Counted from the first letter of the stretch, positions 42,288 to 53,207 are shown. The stretch is DNA of 55,901 bases from Desulfoluna sp. (GCF_030145185.1 NZ_JAQYWB010000041.1:1-55901), one strand, 5' to 3'. Made by a program: numbers and translations. The notes: generated by a model not told the origin, from the letters alone.

Positions 42288-43169
42288 ATGGAATTGTTTG
42301 TGATGTCCGATCAGACCTGGATTGACAGTGGAAAAATTGTCGTAAAAAATGTGTGCCTTCTCACCCTGGGGAGCTGCCTTTCAGCACTTTCCATCAACGG
42401 AATCCTCATCCCCAACCACTTCCCCTCTGGCGGAATCACAGGCCTGAGTCTGCTCCTGCATTACCAGTTCACAGACCTCCCCTTTGTCCTGTTCTACCTG
42501 ATGTTCAACGTCCCTCTTTTTGCCGTGGCGTGGAAATACGTGGGGCGGCGTTTTTTTCTCTACAGCATCATCGGCCTGACCATCTTCTCCCTTTGTGTCC
42601 ACTTCATCCGCCTCCCCATCCCCCTTCACGACAAGATGCTCGACGCCCTTATGGCCGGCATCCTTTCAGGCACAGGGCTTGCCATTATCCTGAAATCCTA
42701 CGGATCCTCCGGGGGCAACGATATCCTCTCGGTGATTCTTTTAAAACGATTCTCCATCCGACTGGGAAACACCTCCCTGGCCGTGAACAGCCTTGTCGTG
42801 TTGCTCTCCTACTTCCTCTCCACCCTTGACATCATCCTCTACACCATCGTCTTCCTTTACGTGAACGCCAAGGTGCTGAATGTCGTCTTCATGGGGATGA
42901 GTCAACGCAAGGTCGTTCTGATAATTTCCGATCACTGGGAGAAACTCTCGGAGAGGATGCTCAAAGAGTTCAGGCGGGGCCTTACCATTATTCACGGAGA
43001 AGGGGCTTATTCGCACCGGGATGAAAAAATTCTGTATGCGGTGATCACCTTAAGGGACCTCGGCCGGGTCAAGGACATCATCCGGGATGTGGACCCCAGG
43101 GCCTTCGTGGTGGTCACCGAGACCCTGGATGTCATGAACCCCCGGGTAGGAAATCAGCCGCACTGGTAA
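42288..43169 (+). CDS. YitT-family membrane protein (DUF161/DUF2179)
   Basis: A protein of about 290 residues with five or six membrane helices in the first 190 residues and a cytoplasmic C-terminal DUF2179 domain. Family markers are LSALSINGILIPNHFPSGGITGLSLLLHY near the start, GILSGTGLAIILKSYGSSGGNDILS, and the C-terminal TIIHGEGAYSHRDEKILYAVITLRDLGRVKDIIRDVDPRAFVVVTET. The transported compound is unknown. The start may be the first ATG or the one five codons later (MSDQTW); neither has a strong ribosome site. It stands alone between a hairpin-rich leader and a convergent chemoreceptor gene. Confidence 0.92.
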   Translation: MELFVMSDQTWIDSGKIVVKNVCLLTLGSCLSALSINGILIPNHFPSGGITGLSLLLHYQFTDLPFVLFYLMFNVPLFAVAWKYVGRRFFLYSIIGLTIFSLCVHFIRLPIPLHDKMLDALMAGILSGTGLAIILKSYGSSGGNDILSVILLKRFSIRLGNTSLAVNSLVVLLSYFLSTLDIILYTIVFLYVNAKVLNVVFMGMSQRKVVLIISDHWEKLSERMLKEFRRGLTIIHGEGAYSHRDEKILYAVITLRDLGRVKDIIRDVDPRAFVVVTETLDVMNPRVGNQPHW

Positions 43170-43201
43170 AGCAGCAACGGCCCGACGCCCGCTCCCCTGG
43201 C

Positions 43202-45208
43202 CTACAGCTTGAACCGATCCACCATCTCTGACAGCGCCTGCGCAAGCCCGGAAAGGCCCGCAGCACTTGTGTTTACCTCGTGGCTGTTCGACTGCATATC
43301 GCCAACGGACCCATTCATTTCACCGATATCGGTGGTCATCTCCCGGGCAATGGCCAGGACCTGCACCATGCTCTCGTTGACCTTTTGAAACCGTTCCGAT
43401 GCGTGGGCGACATTATCGGAGATGTCACGGGTGGCGGCGGATTGTTCCTCAATGGCGGTGGCAATGGTCAGGGTAATGTCATTCACCTCATGGATGGTCC
43501 GGGAGACATCCCCGATCTCCGTGAGCGCCGCCTGTGTCCCACCTTGAATGCCCGCAATTTTTCCACGAATCTCGCTGGTTGCGTCATCGGTCTGCATGGA
43601 GAGCGCCTTGATCTCTCCGGCAACCACAGCAAACCCTTTTCCTGCATCCCCGGCCCTGGCCGCCTCAATGGTGGCATTCAAAGCAAGAAGATTGGTCTGA
43701 TCGGAGATCTCGGCGATGGCTTCGGTCACGTGGCCGATTTCCTCCGCCGAAACCCCAAGCTGCCCCATCTTTTCCGATGCATTGCCCGCATTGGCCACCG
43801 CTTTCTCTGAAATTTCCCGCGACATTTCAGAATGGTGAGCGATTTCGTTGATCGTGGTGGTCATCTGCTCGGTGGCTGCGGCGATCATAGCCATATTGGC
43901 CGAGGTCTCCTCGATGGCTGAGGCAATGGCGTTTATACTCTCCATGGAACCCGTGGACGCCGTGGTGACTGAAGAGGCCTTCTGGGACATCTGCTCAGCC
44001 CCTGACGCCATATCTCTGGAGATCCCCAGAAGATCCCCAGAGGCACTTCCGACGGCATGGGCATGGGACGCCGTGTCAGAAATCACATCATGAATTTTTG
44101 CCATAAAAACGTTGAACCACCCTGACAGCTCGGCAATCTCGTCCTTCCCCCTGATCGCCAGACGCATGGTCAGATCCCCTTCGCCTTCGGCGATATCCTT
44201 CAAGCCATCTGTCACCTTCTGGAGGGGAGCAATCATGGAGCCAGCCCAAAAATAGGCGACAAGCGCCGACGCCACAAAAAAAGCGCCACCGACCCAGACC
44301 AGTGTCCAGATCATGTCCCAGGCATTTTCCATAATTTCATCGTGATGGATCAGGCCAATAAGCTTCCACCCCAGCCGGGGAGAGGTGTACACATTCAGGT
44401 CATAGACCTCACCCTCCCGCTCGATTTTCAGATGGCCGGAGCCCATGGTCGCGATCTTTTCATACAGATCAATGCCGCTGTCCACCATGGAAGTGAAGTT
44501 CAGTTCGGGGTGACGGGGGTTTGCCAGAATCATATTTTTCCCGTCCGCCAGCACCACGTACCCCGTCTTCCCGAATTTGATCCGGCCAATCATCTCGGTC
44601 AGCCCCGCCAGTTTGATATCGGCGGCTACGACGCCCAGAATCTCGGCATTTTTCCCGGTCACTGCCTTGACCAGGCTAATATACGTGTCCCCATCCGAGG
44701 CCCGATACAAATCGGTCAGAGAGACCCTGGACGTGTCCCCCAGGGCGCTCCGATACCACCCCCGTGTTGTGGGATCATAACCGGGTTTCCTGTCCCTGGG
44801 AGGATACTGAATATACCCTCCATAACGTGCGCCAAAAGTAAGGGATCCATAGGAAGGATGGGTCTCCAGCATGCGATGAAAATAATTGAATATCTCCGCC
44901 TCAAGTCCGCCGTTTTCACGGGGAGTCATGGGCGTCATTTCGGTGGTCTGTTTGTAGGTGGTAATGCTGTTGTCATCCTTGAGCATCCGGGGGTCTTTGG
45001 AAAGCAGCTCCGCGTTCATCTTCACACTGTCGACCAGCAGGTCCACGGTCTCATCGATCTGTTGAAGCTGACGGGTGGAGTCCTCAATAAACAGCTCAAG
45101 AGAGTTGTTGCCGATTCTGACGCCCGTGATAATACAGATAGAAATGATGGAAATGGCCAACACAGAGACACAGGCCACAACCATTTTTGCCTTTAGGGTT
45201 ACCTTCAC
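43202..45208 (-). CDS. Methyl-accepting chemotaxis protein with Cache sensor
   Basis: A 668-residue chemoreceptor. Helix 1 ([21 protein letters not shown]) and helix 2 ([24 protein letters not shown]) enclose a periplasmic Cache sensor with [34 protein letters not shown] and [19 protein letters not shown], the pattern of PAS-like ligand-binding Cache domains. HAMP ([17 protein letters not shown]) and the signalling tip ([33 protein letters not shown]) follow. A GTG start was chosen because AGGAGGGAAA lies directly before it. It is the third chemoreceptor in the window. The spacer 45209-45605 toward the response regulator shows nothing recognised. Confidence 0.94.
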   Translation of the reverse strand: MKVTLKAKMVVACVSVLAISIISICIITGVRIGNNSLELFIEDSTRQLQQIDETVDLLVDSVKMNAELLSKDPRMLKDDNSITTYKQTTEMTPMTPRENGGLEAEIFNYFHRMLETHPSYGSLTFGARYGGYIQYPPRDRKPGYDPTTRGWYRSALGDTSRVSLTDLYRASDGDTYISLVKAVTGKNAEILGVVAADIKLAGLTEMIGRIKFGKTGYVVLADGKNMILANPRHPELNFTSMVDSGIDLYEKIATMGSGHLKIEREGEVYDLNVYTSPRLGWKLIGLIHHDEIMENAWDMIWTLVWVGGAFFVASALVAYFWAGSMIAPLQKVTDGLKDIAEGEGDLTMRLAIRGKDEIAELSGWFNVFMAKIHDVISDTASHAHAVGSASGDLLGISRDMASGAEQMSQKASSVTTASTGSMESINAIASAIEETSANMAMIAAATEQMTTTINEIAHHSEMSREISEKAVANAGNASEKMGQLGVSAEEIGHVTEAIAEISDQTNLLALNATIEAARAGDAGKGFAVVAGEIKALSMQTDDATSEIRGKIAGIQGGTQAALTEIGDVSRTIHEVNDITLTIATAIEEQSAATRDISDNVAHASERFQKVNESMVQVLAIAREMTTDIGEMNGSVGDMQSNSHEVNTSAAGLSGLAQALSEMVDRFKL

Positions 45209-45605
45209 TCTTTCCCTCCTCAAACTTAGCGATACAGATAGGCTCGAAGCCTTATGAAAAAATCAGCAGGGGCGGTGAAATCAGATGGTTGGTGTGGGGT
45301 TTATGAATTTCGAGGTCAATGATGACACAAAAAGAAAGAAATCCCCCCGAAACGTTGACTCAGGTTTCAGGAGTTCTTCTCGGTGGAGAGATCTGTTCAC
45401 CGCCCTGCAGATAGCAACTATACTTTGCACAAGGGATGCCAAAGACACGCAAAAAAAGAACCGGCTGATATATCGAGGGATTGTTCGAAAGAGAGCACCG
45501 GCAACCGGGAAAGCCACTCTGCAACAAATGGCATATCCACCCCAATATTTATCTTATACACCTGAAATAATGGGTTTTTTGTCGCAATTCCATTTCTTGC
45601 AGATT

Positions 45606-47381
45606 TTATGCAGAAGTCAGCGCATAGTCTTTCATTTTTTTATAAAAGGTCCGCACAGGAAGATTTAAATAGCGGGCGGTGTTGCCCCGATGCCATCGGT
45701 TTTTTTCAAGGGCCTTCAAGAGGAGTTTCTTTTCGTACGACTTCATGGCGCCCTGCAGGTCCTGCGCCTCGTCGTCCTCCGGCACCGTCTCACCCACAGG
45801 TAGCGGAGGAATAAAGCAAGCCCCCTCAAGCTCCAGGGTGCCCAGGGTCTGGTAGCGATGGATCACATTCTGCAACTCCCGGATATTGCCGGGCCACCCA
45901 TAGTCAAGCATTGCGTGCATGGAGCGCGCATCAATCACGGGAAGTGCGTCTTCGCCCCACCCATGGTTCAAAAAGTGTTCCACCAGCAACGGGATATCTT
46001 CCCTTCGCTCTTTTAAAGCGGGCAAATAAATGGGAATAATATGAATTCTGTAATAAAAATCTTCCCGCATGGTGCCCGTACGTACCGAGGCTTCCAGATC
46101 CTGATTTGTCGCGGCGATAATCCGGATATCGGTTTTTTTGATCTCGACGCTTCCCAACGGCGAATAACCGCCCCCCTCAATGGCCCGAAGCAGCTTCACC
46201 TGAAGACTCAAGCTGATCTCTCCGATTTCATCAAGAAAAAGGGTGCCGCCCTCCGCCTGGTCGAGATATCCTGGCCTGTCGCTCGTCGCCCCGGTAAAGG
46301 CCCCTTTTTTACACCCAAAGAACTCACTTTCCAGCAACGCCTCGGGAATCGCCCCGCAGTTCACCGCGACAAAATGGCGGCCTCTCCGACCGCTCATCTC
46401 ATGAATCGCCTTGGCGGCCAGCTCCTTGCCGGTGCCAGACTCCCCGTAAATAGCCACCCCTGCGTCGGTGGTGGCGGCCTTGGCCACCAATTCGTAGACA
46501 TCCTGCATGGGTTGAGATTTCCCGATCATGCCTCCAAACCGGTACCGATCCTTCATGGAGGATCGTAAGAGTCTGTTTTCCGTCCGAAGCAGGGCGGACT
46601 CCTCCTCAAGACGCAGCTCCTTCTCCTTAATCTCAGTGATATCCCTGGCGGTCATCAAAACAGCATTTCGCCCCTGCCATCTAATCACGCAGAGGTTGAC
46701 CCCCACCCAAAAAACTCTCCCACCCCACCCGGTGCACCGTCCCTGGAAGGAGTGCTGGCCTTCGCCCCGCTCCTCAAGTTGCCGAACCCGGGCCACCACA
46801 GCCCCCCGCTCCTCTTCAAAAAGATGCTGAAACGCCTCTCTCCCCGCCAGATATTCCGTATCGTCATAACCGAAAATCTCGCCAAAGGCCCCATTGACAA
46901 AGAGATAACGCCCCCCTTGAGTGAGCGAAATTCCGTCGACGATCTGCTCGGTGAGCAATCGGTATTGCACCTCACTCTGGTCGAGGGCCTGCTCCACGAC
47001 CACCCGCTTTCGGCGATCCGCCGCCTCGCGCAATTCACGCTCAATGGCCGGAACCAGGCGATCAAGCCGGTCCTTGATCAGGTAGTCATGAGCCCCTTCT
47101 TTCATCACCTCAACGGCGACATCTTCCCCAAGAACCCCGGAGACCATGATAAAAGGGATATCCCGACCTGACGCCTTCAAAAGTCCCAGCGCTTCGATGC
47201 CGCCAAAACCCGGTATATCGTAATCGGAGATGATCAGATCCCAGTCCTCACGTTCAAGGGCGTCCGCCATGGACGACTCACTGTCCACACGACGGCACTC
47301 CGGCTGCAGGCCATCTTTTCTGAGTCTGCGCAGGAGCAAAAACGCATCGTCTTCCGAGTCCTCTACAATCAGCACCTTCAT
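45606..47381 (-). CDS. Sigma-54-dependent response regulator (REC-PAS-AAA-HTH)
   Basis: A 591-residue transcription activator. The receiver domain (residues 1-120) has its phospho-acceptor at Asp53 (LIISDYDIPG). A PAS domain follows (about 145-255, with LTEQIVDGISLTQGGRYLFVNGAFGEIFGY). The AAA+ domain has Walker A GESGTGKE (313-320), the sigma-54 contact loop GAFTGA (360-365) and Walker B LFLDEIGE. The Fis-type helix-turn-helix is KNRWHRGNTARYLNLPVRTFYKKM at the end. The ATG at MKVLIVED was chosen; an upstream extension would overlap the kinase gene on the same strand. It starts 22 bases after the kinase stop, forming a two-component pair. Its target promoters are unknown. Confidence 0.93.
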   Translation of the reverse strand: MKVLIVEDSEDDAFLLLRRLRKDGLQPECRRVDSESSMADALEREDWDLIISDYDIPGFGGIEALGLLKASGRDIPFIMVSGVLGEDVAVEVMKEGAHDYLIKDRLDRLVPAIERELREAADRRKRVVVEQALDQSEVQYRLLTEQIVDGISLTQGGRYLFVNGAFGEIFGYDDTEYLAGREAFQHLFEEERGAVVARVRQLEERGEGQHSFQGRCTGWGGRVFWVGVNLCVIRWQGRNAVLMTARDITEIKEKELRLEEESALLRTENRLLRSSMKDRYRFGGMIGKSQPMQDVYELVAKAATTDAGVAIYGESGTGKELAAKAIHEMSGRRGRHFVAVNCGAIPEALLESEFFGCKKGAFTGATSDRPGYLDQAEGGTLFLDEIGEISLSLQVKLLRAIEGGGYSPLGSVEIKKTDIRIIAATNQDLEASVRTGTMREDFYYRIHIIPIYLPALKERREDIPLLVEHFLNHGWGEDALPVIDARSMHAMLDYGWPGNIRELQNVIHRYQTLGTLELEGACFIPPLPVGETVPEDDEAQDLQGAMKSYEKKLLLKALEKNRWHRGNTARYLNLPVRTFYKKMKDYALTSA

Positions 47382-47403
47382 TTTTTTTCCATCCCAATCA
47401 TCC

Positions 47404-49263
47404 TCACAGAGTAAAGTAAAATACGGCCCCAACCCCCGGCGTACCTTCCGCCCAGATGGTACCGCCATGACGATGAACGATCCGCTGTGCCGTGGCCAGC
47501 CCCACCCCGGAACCGTCAAAGGTATCCGAGGAGTGAAGCCTCTGGAAAGGCCTGAAAAGCTTGTCCTTCCCCTTCATATCGAACCCGACCCCATTGTCCC
47601 GAATAAAATAGACCGGCTGGCCGTGGGCTGATGTGTTCGAAATCCCGAATTCGATCTCCGGCGTGTCGGATCGGGCGGTAAATTTCCAGGCATTCCCCAT
47701 AAGATTGGCAAAGAGAATATGAATCAGACGGGGGTCGCCCTGCCCTTTCAACCCCGCCGCAACCAAAATAGCCACCGTCCGTTGGGGATACTGACGTTCG
47801 AGATTCCGATGCGTCGCCATGGCCAGGTTGGAAAAATTCAGGGTCTCGGTGGTCATCTCACACCGGGTTACCCGGGCCAGATGCAACATATCATCGATCA
47901 ACCCCGCCATATGCCGGGACGCCTTGCGCACCCGGGACAGATATCCACGGCCTTCCTCATTCAAACTCTCGGCGTGATCCTCTGCCAGGGCCTGACAAAA
48001 CCCTTCAATCCGTCTCAAAGGGGCTCGAAGGTCATGGGAAACGGAGTAAGAAAACGCCTCCAGCTCCCGGTTGGCTGACCGTATGGAGCGATTGGCGTCC
48101 GCCAGCTCCCGGGTTCTAATCTCCACACGCGACTCCAGCTCTCCGGCGCTTTTCTGCAACGCTTCATGAAGCTGGGTATGATAAATGGCCGTGGCCAGGG
48201 AGTTCGCCACTTCCGTCACGATGTCCAGATGTTCAGCCAGGAATCCGCCGGTTTGTTGCTTGCCCACGTAAATCGCCCCGATCATCCGCCCCTCAATCAT
48301 CATCGGGACGCCCGCACAGGAACGAATCCCGGACTTCACGAGTTGTCGGATCACATCGGAATCATATTCGATGGCCGTGATATCTTCGGCCAGAGCGGGA
48401 GCACCCCGTTTCATCTCGGGAGGAATATAAAAGGAGGAGAGGGCCAGACACAACCCTGTCCGGATTCCTTTCGTACCCTTTTCATAGAGCCCCTGAAGTG
48501 TCCCCGTTCCCAATTCATCATCAAAGGTCACAATGCTGGCCCGATCGCAGGGAACCATCTTAAGAATATGATGGATGGCCGCTTCTGCCACCGCATCAGG
48601 AGATCGAGCCATCAGGATGGACTGATCGATGCAGTGCAGCAGATCCAGCCGCTCCAGATACCGATTTTGCATCTCGTCACCGCGCTTTCGATCGGCCAGA
48701 AGATGCCTCAGGGAATTGCCCCACGCCGTCAAGATAATCAAGGCCAGGGAACAAAGAGCCATCGTAATAAAAATCGCCCGCTGATACGCATCATTGACCT
48801 CACGCTCCAGCCCTTGGGCAATGGAGGCTATTTTCCCATCAAATAAAACAGAGAGTCTCTCATGTTCAATTTTAGACAGGGTGTGCAAGACCTTTGTGGC
48901 GTGCATACCGGCCGAACCATAGGTCAGACGAATGATCCGATTGTAGGTGCGCCACGCCTTGTCAAAGCTTTCCCTGGGGAGACCGTATTCATCGATCGTT
49001 TTTGAAATAGACGTCATATCCGCATCAAAGCGCTGCCTGATGCGGTCAATCTCTTCACGCTCCTTGGGACCGACCAGATCGTACATAGAGATACGCGCAT
49101 GGTTCAACTGTCCCTGAATCAACTTGAGCTCCAGAACCTTTTCCTGGGCGTGATCAACGGTTTGCATCACCTCTCTCACGTTGTAAACCCCGACAAAACC
49201 GAGACTGACGATAAAACAGATCACGCATAAAAAAGCCAGAAACAGCCGCGCGCTAATAAACAT
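47404..49263 (-). CDS. Sensor histidine kinase (membrane sensor, GAF, HisKA)
   Basis: A 619-residue kinase and partner of the following response regulator. Two membrane helices (about residues 5-26 and 163-181) bound a helical periplasmic region of about 135 residues. A GAF domain lies at about 208-370 (ILKMVPCDRASIVTFDDE, SGIRSCAGVPMMIEGRMIGAIYVGKQ). The phosphorylated His is His410 (FSYSVSHDLRAPLRRIEGF), and the ATPase domain shows ANLMGNAWKFT, RDNGVGFDM and GSGVGLATAQRIVHRHGG. The ATG at MFISARL has AGGGGAC upstream, so it is preferred to a TTG 28 codons earlier. The signal sensed is unknown. Confidence 0.93.
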   Translation of the reverse strand: MFISARLFLAFLCVICFIVSLGFVGVYNVREVMQTVDHAQEKVLELKLIQGQLNHARISMYDLVGPKEREEIDRIRQRFDADMTSISKTIDEYGLPRESFDKAWRTYNRIIRLTYGSAGMHATKVLHTLSKIEHERLSVLFDGKIASIAQGLEREVNDAYQRAIFITMALCSLALIILTAWGNSLRHLLADRKRGDEMQNRYLERLDLLHCIDQSILMARSPDAVAEAAIHHILKMVPCDRASIVTFDDELGTGTLQGLYEKGTKGIRTGLCLALSSFYIPPEMKRGAPALAEDITAIEYDSDVIRQLVKSGIRSCAGVPMMIEGRMIGAIYVGKQQTGGFLAEHLDIVTEVANSLATAIYHTQLHEALQKSAGELESRVEIRTRELADANRSIRSANRELEAFSYSVSHDLRAPLRRIEGFCQALAEDHAESLNEEGRGYLSRVRKASRHMAGLIDDMLHLARVTRCEMTTETLNFSNLAMATHRNLERQYPQRTVAILVAAGLKGQGDPRLIHILFANLMGNAWKFTARSDTPEIEFGISNTSAHGQPVYFIRDNGVGFDMKGKDKLFRPFQRLHSSDTFDGSGVGLATAQRIVHRHGGTIWAEGTPGVGAVFYFTL

Positions 49264-49662
49264 GACCGTCCCCTGAACCCACACCGTATCAACGTTGTCC
49301 TCTGCCAGCTTTGCCTGCAAAAAAACCTCCACCTTATTTTTCGGCAATACGCCGCCTATGAATGACTGTTTTTTAATATTACCTATTCCGTCTTCCGTTA
49401 TAAGACCACCCTTACCACCAAAGTAGTGTGGAGTTAAACCATGCGCTTGTCAAGCGGCCCATAAAGTCGATCGCCCAGGCCAGCACAGAAGCAATGCCCG
49501 CCATAACTTAATTTTCACATCAAATACAATTTCACTTTTTTTCTAAAAACTTAAAAAGACGACGCATAAGAGAAACGTCACACCCTGAGCCTGATAAATC
49601 GGAGCAGGATGGCTCATTGACAGCCCTGTTTACAATCATTCATCATGAGTTATTTTCTCTAA

Positions 49663-50165
49663 CCCGTCAGGGTTCCCCGGTCCCTCTTCTATGGAGGCGG
49701 AGCCTCCGAGGGGCAGTCCCAAGCAGAGCTTGGGAACGAGGATGTGTGAGATAAAACGGGTGACACACGGTCATCTCTCTCGCTCCCTGGCTCCGGCTTT
49801 CTCTCGCGGCCAGGAGGGTGTCGTGCCTTCGCCCGGTGCCAAAGCCCTTCTGGTGTTGGCTTTCAGTGAGCCTTGCGCCCTTTAAAGTCTCAAAGGCATG
49901 GATTTTCGGGCGCGCCGTGCTCCGCCGCGGCATTAACGTGATACCGATGGAAAAAAGTCTCTCGTTGGGATGTGATAAGAGGTGGGGCTCCGTCCGGGGG
50001 TGGGGTGTGCAAGGCTCTGCCTTGCCGGTGAGGGATCGCGATGGTGTGTGAATAAATTTACAGGTTGTGGCGGTATCCACTATGGAGGCGGAGCCTCCGA
50101 AGTGCGTTCCCAATCAGAGATTGGGAACGAGGATGGGTGAGATAAAACAACGGGTGACGCACGGC
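49663..50165. repeat. Cluster of GGAGGCGGAGCCTCC palindromes
   Basis: Two copies of a composite: GGAGGCGGAGCCTCC then a CCCAA...TTGGG palindrome and GAGGATG, at 49693-49740 and 50084-50132. They match the cluster at 37518-37561. These are REP-like intergenic repeats. The spacers 49264-49662 and 50166-50249 show no gene, and the open frames through the repeats encode repeat-derived peptides only. Confidence 0.72.
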
Positions 50166-50249
50166 GACTTTTCTCGCCCCCGGGCGAAACCTGGAGACGA
50201 AAAAGAATGATCCGATGATCCCGGCCAAAGGCATCATAAGCCCAGAAAT

Positions 50250-52181
50250 TTAGAAAAAGATAAACAATCTCGGAGACATGAGGACCAAAAAAACATTGCG
50301 ATATCCGATACGAACCACGTCTGTCAACGCATCACCCCAGACGTTTCTCTTCATCTGGCCCTCCTCGCAGGTCACCACGGCATAACTCATGAGGCGATCT
50401 TTTTCATTAATCGTCTTGTGCAATTCGATCCGTTGGTTCAGCCCCTCACCCGTGCACTCCTTAAATAAAACCGAAAACTTAGTAATATCTTCATCTTCAT
50501 TAATAATGAATTTCACATCGATCCGTTCAATCTCTTTGCCCCCATTTTCCCCCGGCCTATAGTGGTATTCGGTGTACTGAATGGCATCGATGGCGAACCC
50601 ATCCGAATCCGCCTGTAATTCATGGTTATCCAAATCCTTCGCACCAAGGCATGCCGTTGCCAAAGAATCAACATCTTTCGCCGTTCCCCGACCAAACACC
50701 GCAATCACGGTTTCCAGAGTCCCGCTCGCATCGTAGCCAAACCAGTCCCCGCCAAGGCAAAAGGAGTCCTCTAAGACCCTTGGGGCCGATCCTGGGACAA
50801 AAAGGACCCTGTCAACCCGACCGATAGGCAAACGCCAAATCCTCGCATCGAGGGGTTGATTGAACGAGGGCATTTGGATTCCCAGGTTTTCCATGCGCCC
50901 TGTTTGATCCAGGCTTGTTTGAAACGTAAACCCTTTAAACACACAGGAAGCGATGTCATACAGGTTGCCGCCCCTGAATTTTGCGGTTAAAAAATCCGTG
51001 CCCCCTTTATTGACAAGGGCCGTATCGAGCTGCCTCCGGTCATTATACGTGTTATCGAGATTTAAAAGCGACTCACCGTTTTCACCAGTCACCGTCAAAG
51101 AAGCCAACGCACCGGATGCTTTATGTTTCAAATCCACATTCACAACTGAATTTTCCAATGCCGAACCTAAAAAGGTTCGTATAAACCCAATTGAATCTGA
51201 AATGTGTACTTTTGAAAGGTTATTCGCCCCATCATATAAAAAAGAGGCCTTCATGAGTACCTCGTCCTCCTGTGGCTTGGGTTCATCCCCCGCTGGCTTG
51301 AACACGGAAATACCCACCACACGCTTGGACGGGGTATACCTGGCCTGAGAAACAGCCGTCTGGATCTCGTGAAAATCCGTCTCGCCCGTCGCATTATGCT
51401 TGTTTTCTGCTTTAAAAAAATCCCCAGCAGCCTGGGTCAGGGTCGGTGCCATGGAAACAGAGCCCACAGGGGCATTCCCCCCCATATATGCCGCCAGGTC
51501 ATCGAGTATTTCCCCCGATTCTTTTGCCGTATCATTTTCAGCCGCCTGGGAGAGAACGGCGAGCATTTTTGCATACCGCTGCTGGTTCTCATCGCCATCA
51601 TCAAAGGCATTGGGATCGGTGATATCCACCGGGTTGACCGTGGTGATATCCATGACCGGTGCCCCCGATGCATCCACGCCCAATATTCTGGATACTTTTG
51701 TATTGGATGAAACGATGTTCGCCGCGGTCAATCCACCGTCCATTTTCTCTGCGATCCGGACAGCGACCTCGGTGAGATCGGTGACGGCAACGGTCAATTC
51801 TCCGTCTGCATGAGCTGCAACCACCGCCCGCAAGACATCGTGCTCCCCCCTATCAATCTCATCCCCGGTGGCCTCATCAATATAGGCCCCCCCCGTCACC
51901 TCAACATACAGGCGCATCGCATGACGAACCATGACCGAATACCGCCCATCCGCGTTCGTCATGGTGGTTTCCAGGAGGTCCCCTTTGGCACCGCTTTCAT
52001 CAATTTCAAATATGTTGACGGTCCCGTAACGTATAAGCCCCTTAGCCGCCACACCGCTGATTTGATCATAATCTGAACCGCCACCGCAACCGGCCACCGC
52101 CAATATAAAAAAAACAAGCAATGCCGTTGCCAGGACCGTTCTCATTTTTTTTGCACTGCCAAAAAATCCACAATTATTCAT
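50250..52181 (-). CDS. Large secreted lipoprotein of unknown function
   Basis: A 643-residue protein with a lipoprotein signal: a hydrophobic segment (ATALLVFFILAVAGC) and lipobox LAVAGC, with the lipidated Cys followed by GGGSDYDQ. The next stretch, GVAAKGLIRYGTVNIFEIDESG ... TTMTNADGRYSVMVRH, looks like a carboxypeptidase-regulatory-type beta-sandwich. Beyond about residue 230 I recognise no family. A long, strand-rich, charged chain suggests a surface or periplasmic structural role. AGGAG lies seven bases before the ATG. It stands alone, with a 480-base AT-rich spacer upstream (52182-52595) that shows nothing recognised. Confidence 0.75.
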   Translation of the reverse strand: MNNCGFFGSAKKMRTVLATALLVFFILAVAGCGGGSDYDQISGVAAKGLIRYGTVNIFEIDESGAKGDLLETTMTNADGRYSVMVRHAMRLYVEVTGGAYIDEATGDEIDRGEHDVLRAVVAAHADGELTVAVTDLTEVAVRIAEKMDGGLTAANIVSSNTKVSRILGVDASGAPVMDITTVNPVDITDPNAFDDGDENQQRYAKMLAVLSQAAENDTAKESGEILDDLAAYMGGNAPVGSVSMAPTLTQAAGDFFKAENKHNATGETDFHEIQTAVSQARYTPSKRVVGISVFKPAGDEPKPQEDEVLMKASFLYDGANNLSKVHISDSIGFIRTFLGSALENSVVNVDLKHKASGALASLTVTGENGESLLNLDNTYNDRRQLDTALVNKGGTDFLTAKFRGGNLYDIASCVFKGFTFQTSLDQTGRMENLGIQMPSFNQPLDARIWRLPIGRVDRVLFVPGSAPRVLEDSFCLGGDWFGYDASGTLETVIAVFGRGTAKDVDSLATACLGAKDLDNHELQADSDGFAIDAIQYTEYHYRPGENGGKEIERIDVKFIINEDEDITKFSVLFKECTGEGLNQRIELHKTINEKDRLMSYAVVTCEEGQMKRNVWGDALTDVVRIGYRNVFLVLMSPRLFIFF

Positions 52182-52595
52182 TTATTTCTCCTAATTAAGT
52201 CGGGAAGGCAGAACTAATCTTTAAAAAACAATACAGATTAATAAAGTAAAAAGTTAACTACAATACATTAATGCTAAGGGAAAGCTAATACGTTACAACC
52301 AGCAGAAAGCAAGTAAAAAGTGATCGCCTGGGTATCCAATTAATTTAAGAGCCCAACCGCTCTGTTAAAAAACAGGGCCGCTGTGATTCGATCATTTAAA
52401 ATGAATGGATAGCCTGTACGATAATTAAAACAGGAAAGAATGTAAGGAGCCTATTCTGAAACCGTCCTTACGATGATGTGCCAGCATATCGACTGAATTT
52501 GAGAGGTCTTCTCGTGACCCGGGAGATCACAGACAGGACAACACAACAATAAAATACCACTGTCATATTAGAGTCTTATTTATGCAGCACCAAAT

Positions 52596-52636
52596 AAAAA
52601 AACCCCGTCTCCATGATCTCTCATAAAGACAGGGTT
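52596..52636 (-). terminator. Rho-independent terminator of the DsrE-like gene
   Basis: On the minus strand AGAACCCTGTCT-type bases pair with AGACGGGGTT (AACCC and GTCT arms with one mismatch), followed by seven T. It lies about 30 bases past the stop. Confidence 0.82.
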
Positions 52637-52663
52637 CTGTTCGGGAATGCACCGACAGATAGT

Positions 52664-53170
52664 TTACATGATGGGGACCGTGCCGTACCCCTGGGCCTGG
52701 TAGCCGATCAGAGAGATAAAGGTGTTGCCCACGATCTTGATCTCGGGGAGAACGGCGCTGTTGTCGACCTGAAACAAACCGGTGGCGATGGCGCAGGCCT
52801 CAAATTTTACCCCCAGGGCATTAAGCTCACGGACTTTCACAGCGATCTGCTCGAAGACGGCGACCTGCTTGCTGTCCTTGACCTGGTTTTTTCCGATGAT
52901 GAACTGAACGGCAGGCCCGCGAAAGGCCACGACAAATTCAGGGGTCACGCCCTGCTTAATCAGTCCCTGATGGGTCATCCCGATCACATCAAGGTAAAGG
53001 GGCAGGCTTTCGGCCTGGCCAAGGTTGATGTCAAAAAAAGCCTTGCCGGAGGTGACGCCTTCAAGGGCGTCACGATCATCAAGCCCCTGGGCAAAGGCGG
53101 CTGTCGCCATCATAAAGAGGCAAAGAATCAGGGCAAGGCTGGACAGTGTCCATATTTTTGTTGTTTTCAT
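52664..53170 (-). CDS. Periplasmic DsrE-family protein
   Basis: A 168-residue protein with a signal peptide (WTLSSLALILCLFMMATAAFA-QG) and a DsrE/DsrF-like domain. FFDINLGQAESLPLYLDVIGMTHQGLIKQGVTPEFVVAFRGPAVQFI is the first half, and KVRELNALGVKFEACAIATGLF carries the only conserved-looking Cys. Cytoplasmic DsrE relays sulfur in dissimilatory sulfur metabolism; exported relatives have no proven role. GGAG lies nine bases before the ATG of MKTTK, so that start is preferred to one five codons upstream. A perfect 18-bp operator-like palindrome and a 7-bp repeat array lie just upstream, and a TetR gene follows on its far side. Confidence 0.85.
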   Translation of the reverse strand: MKTTKIWTLSSLALILCLFMMATAAFAQGLDDRDALEGVTSGKAFFDINLGQAESLPLYLDVIGMTHQGLIKQGVTPEFVVAFRGPAVQFIIGKNQVKDSKQVAVFEQIAVKVRELNALGVKFEACAIATGLFQVDNSAVLPEIKIVGNTFISLIGYQAQGYGTVPIM

Positions 53171-53207
53171 AGGATATTTCTCCATTTTATATTGTTTGTA
53201 TATGATC

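Noticed and set aside
49264-49347. Extended kinase start at TTG 49347
   Set aside because: It would add 28 charged residues before the first membrane helix, while the ATG at 49263 has AGGGGAC at good spacing.
49667-50113. Open frames through the GGAGGCGGAGCCTCC clusters (also 37490-37761)
   Set aside because: They encode peptides made of repeat palindromes, which recur wherever the repeat occurs and are not conserved genes.
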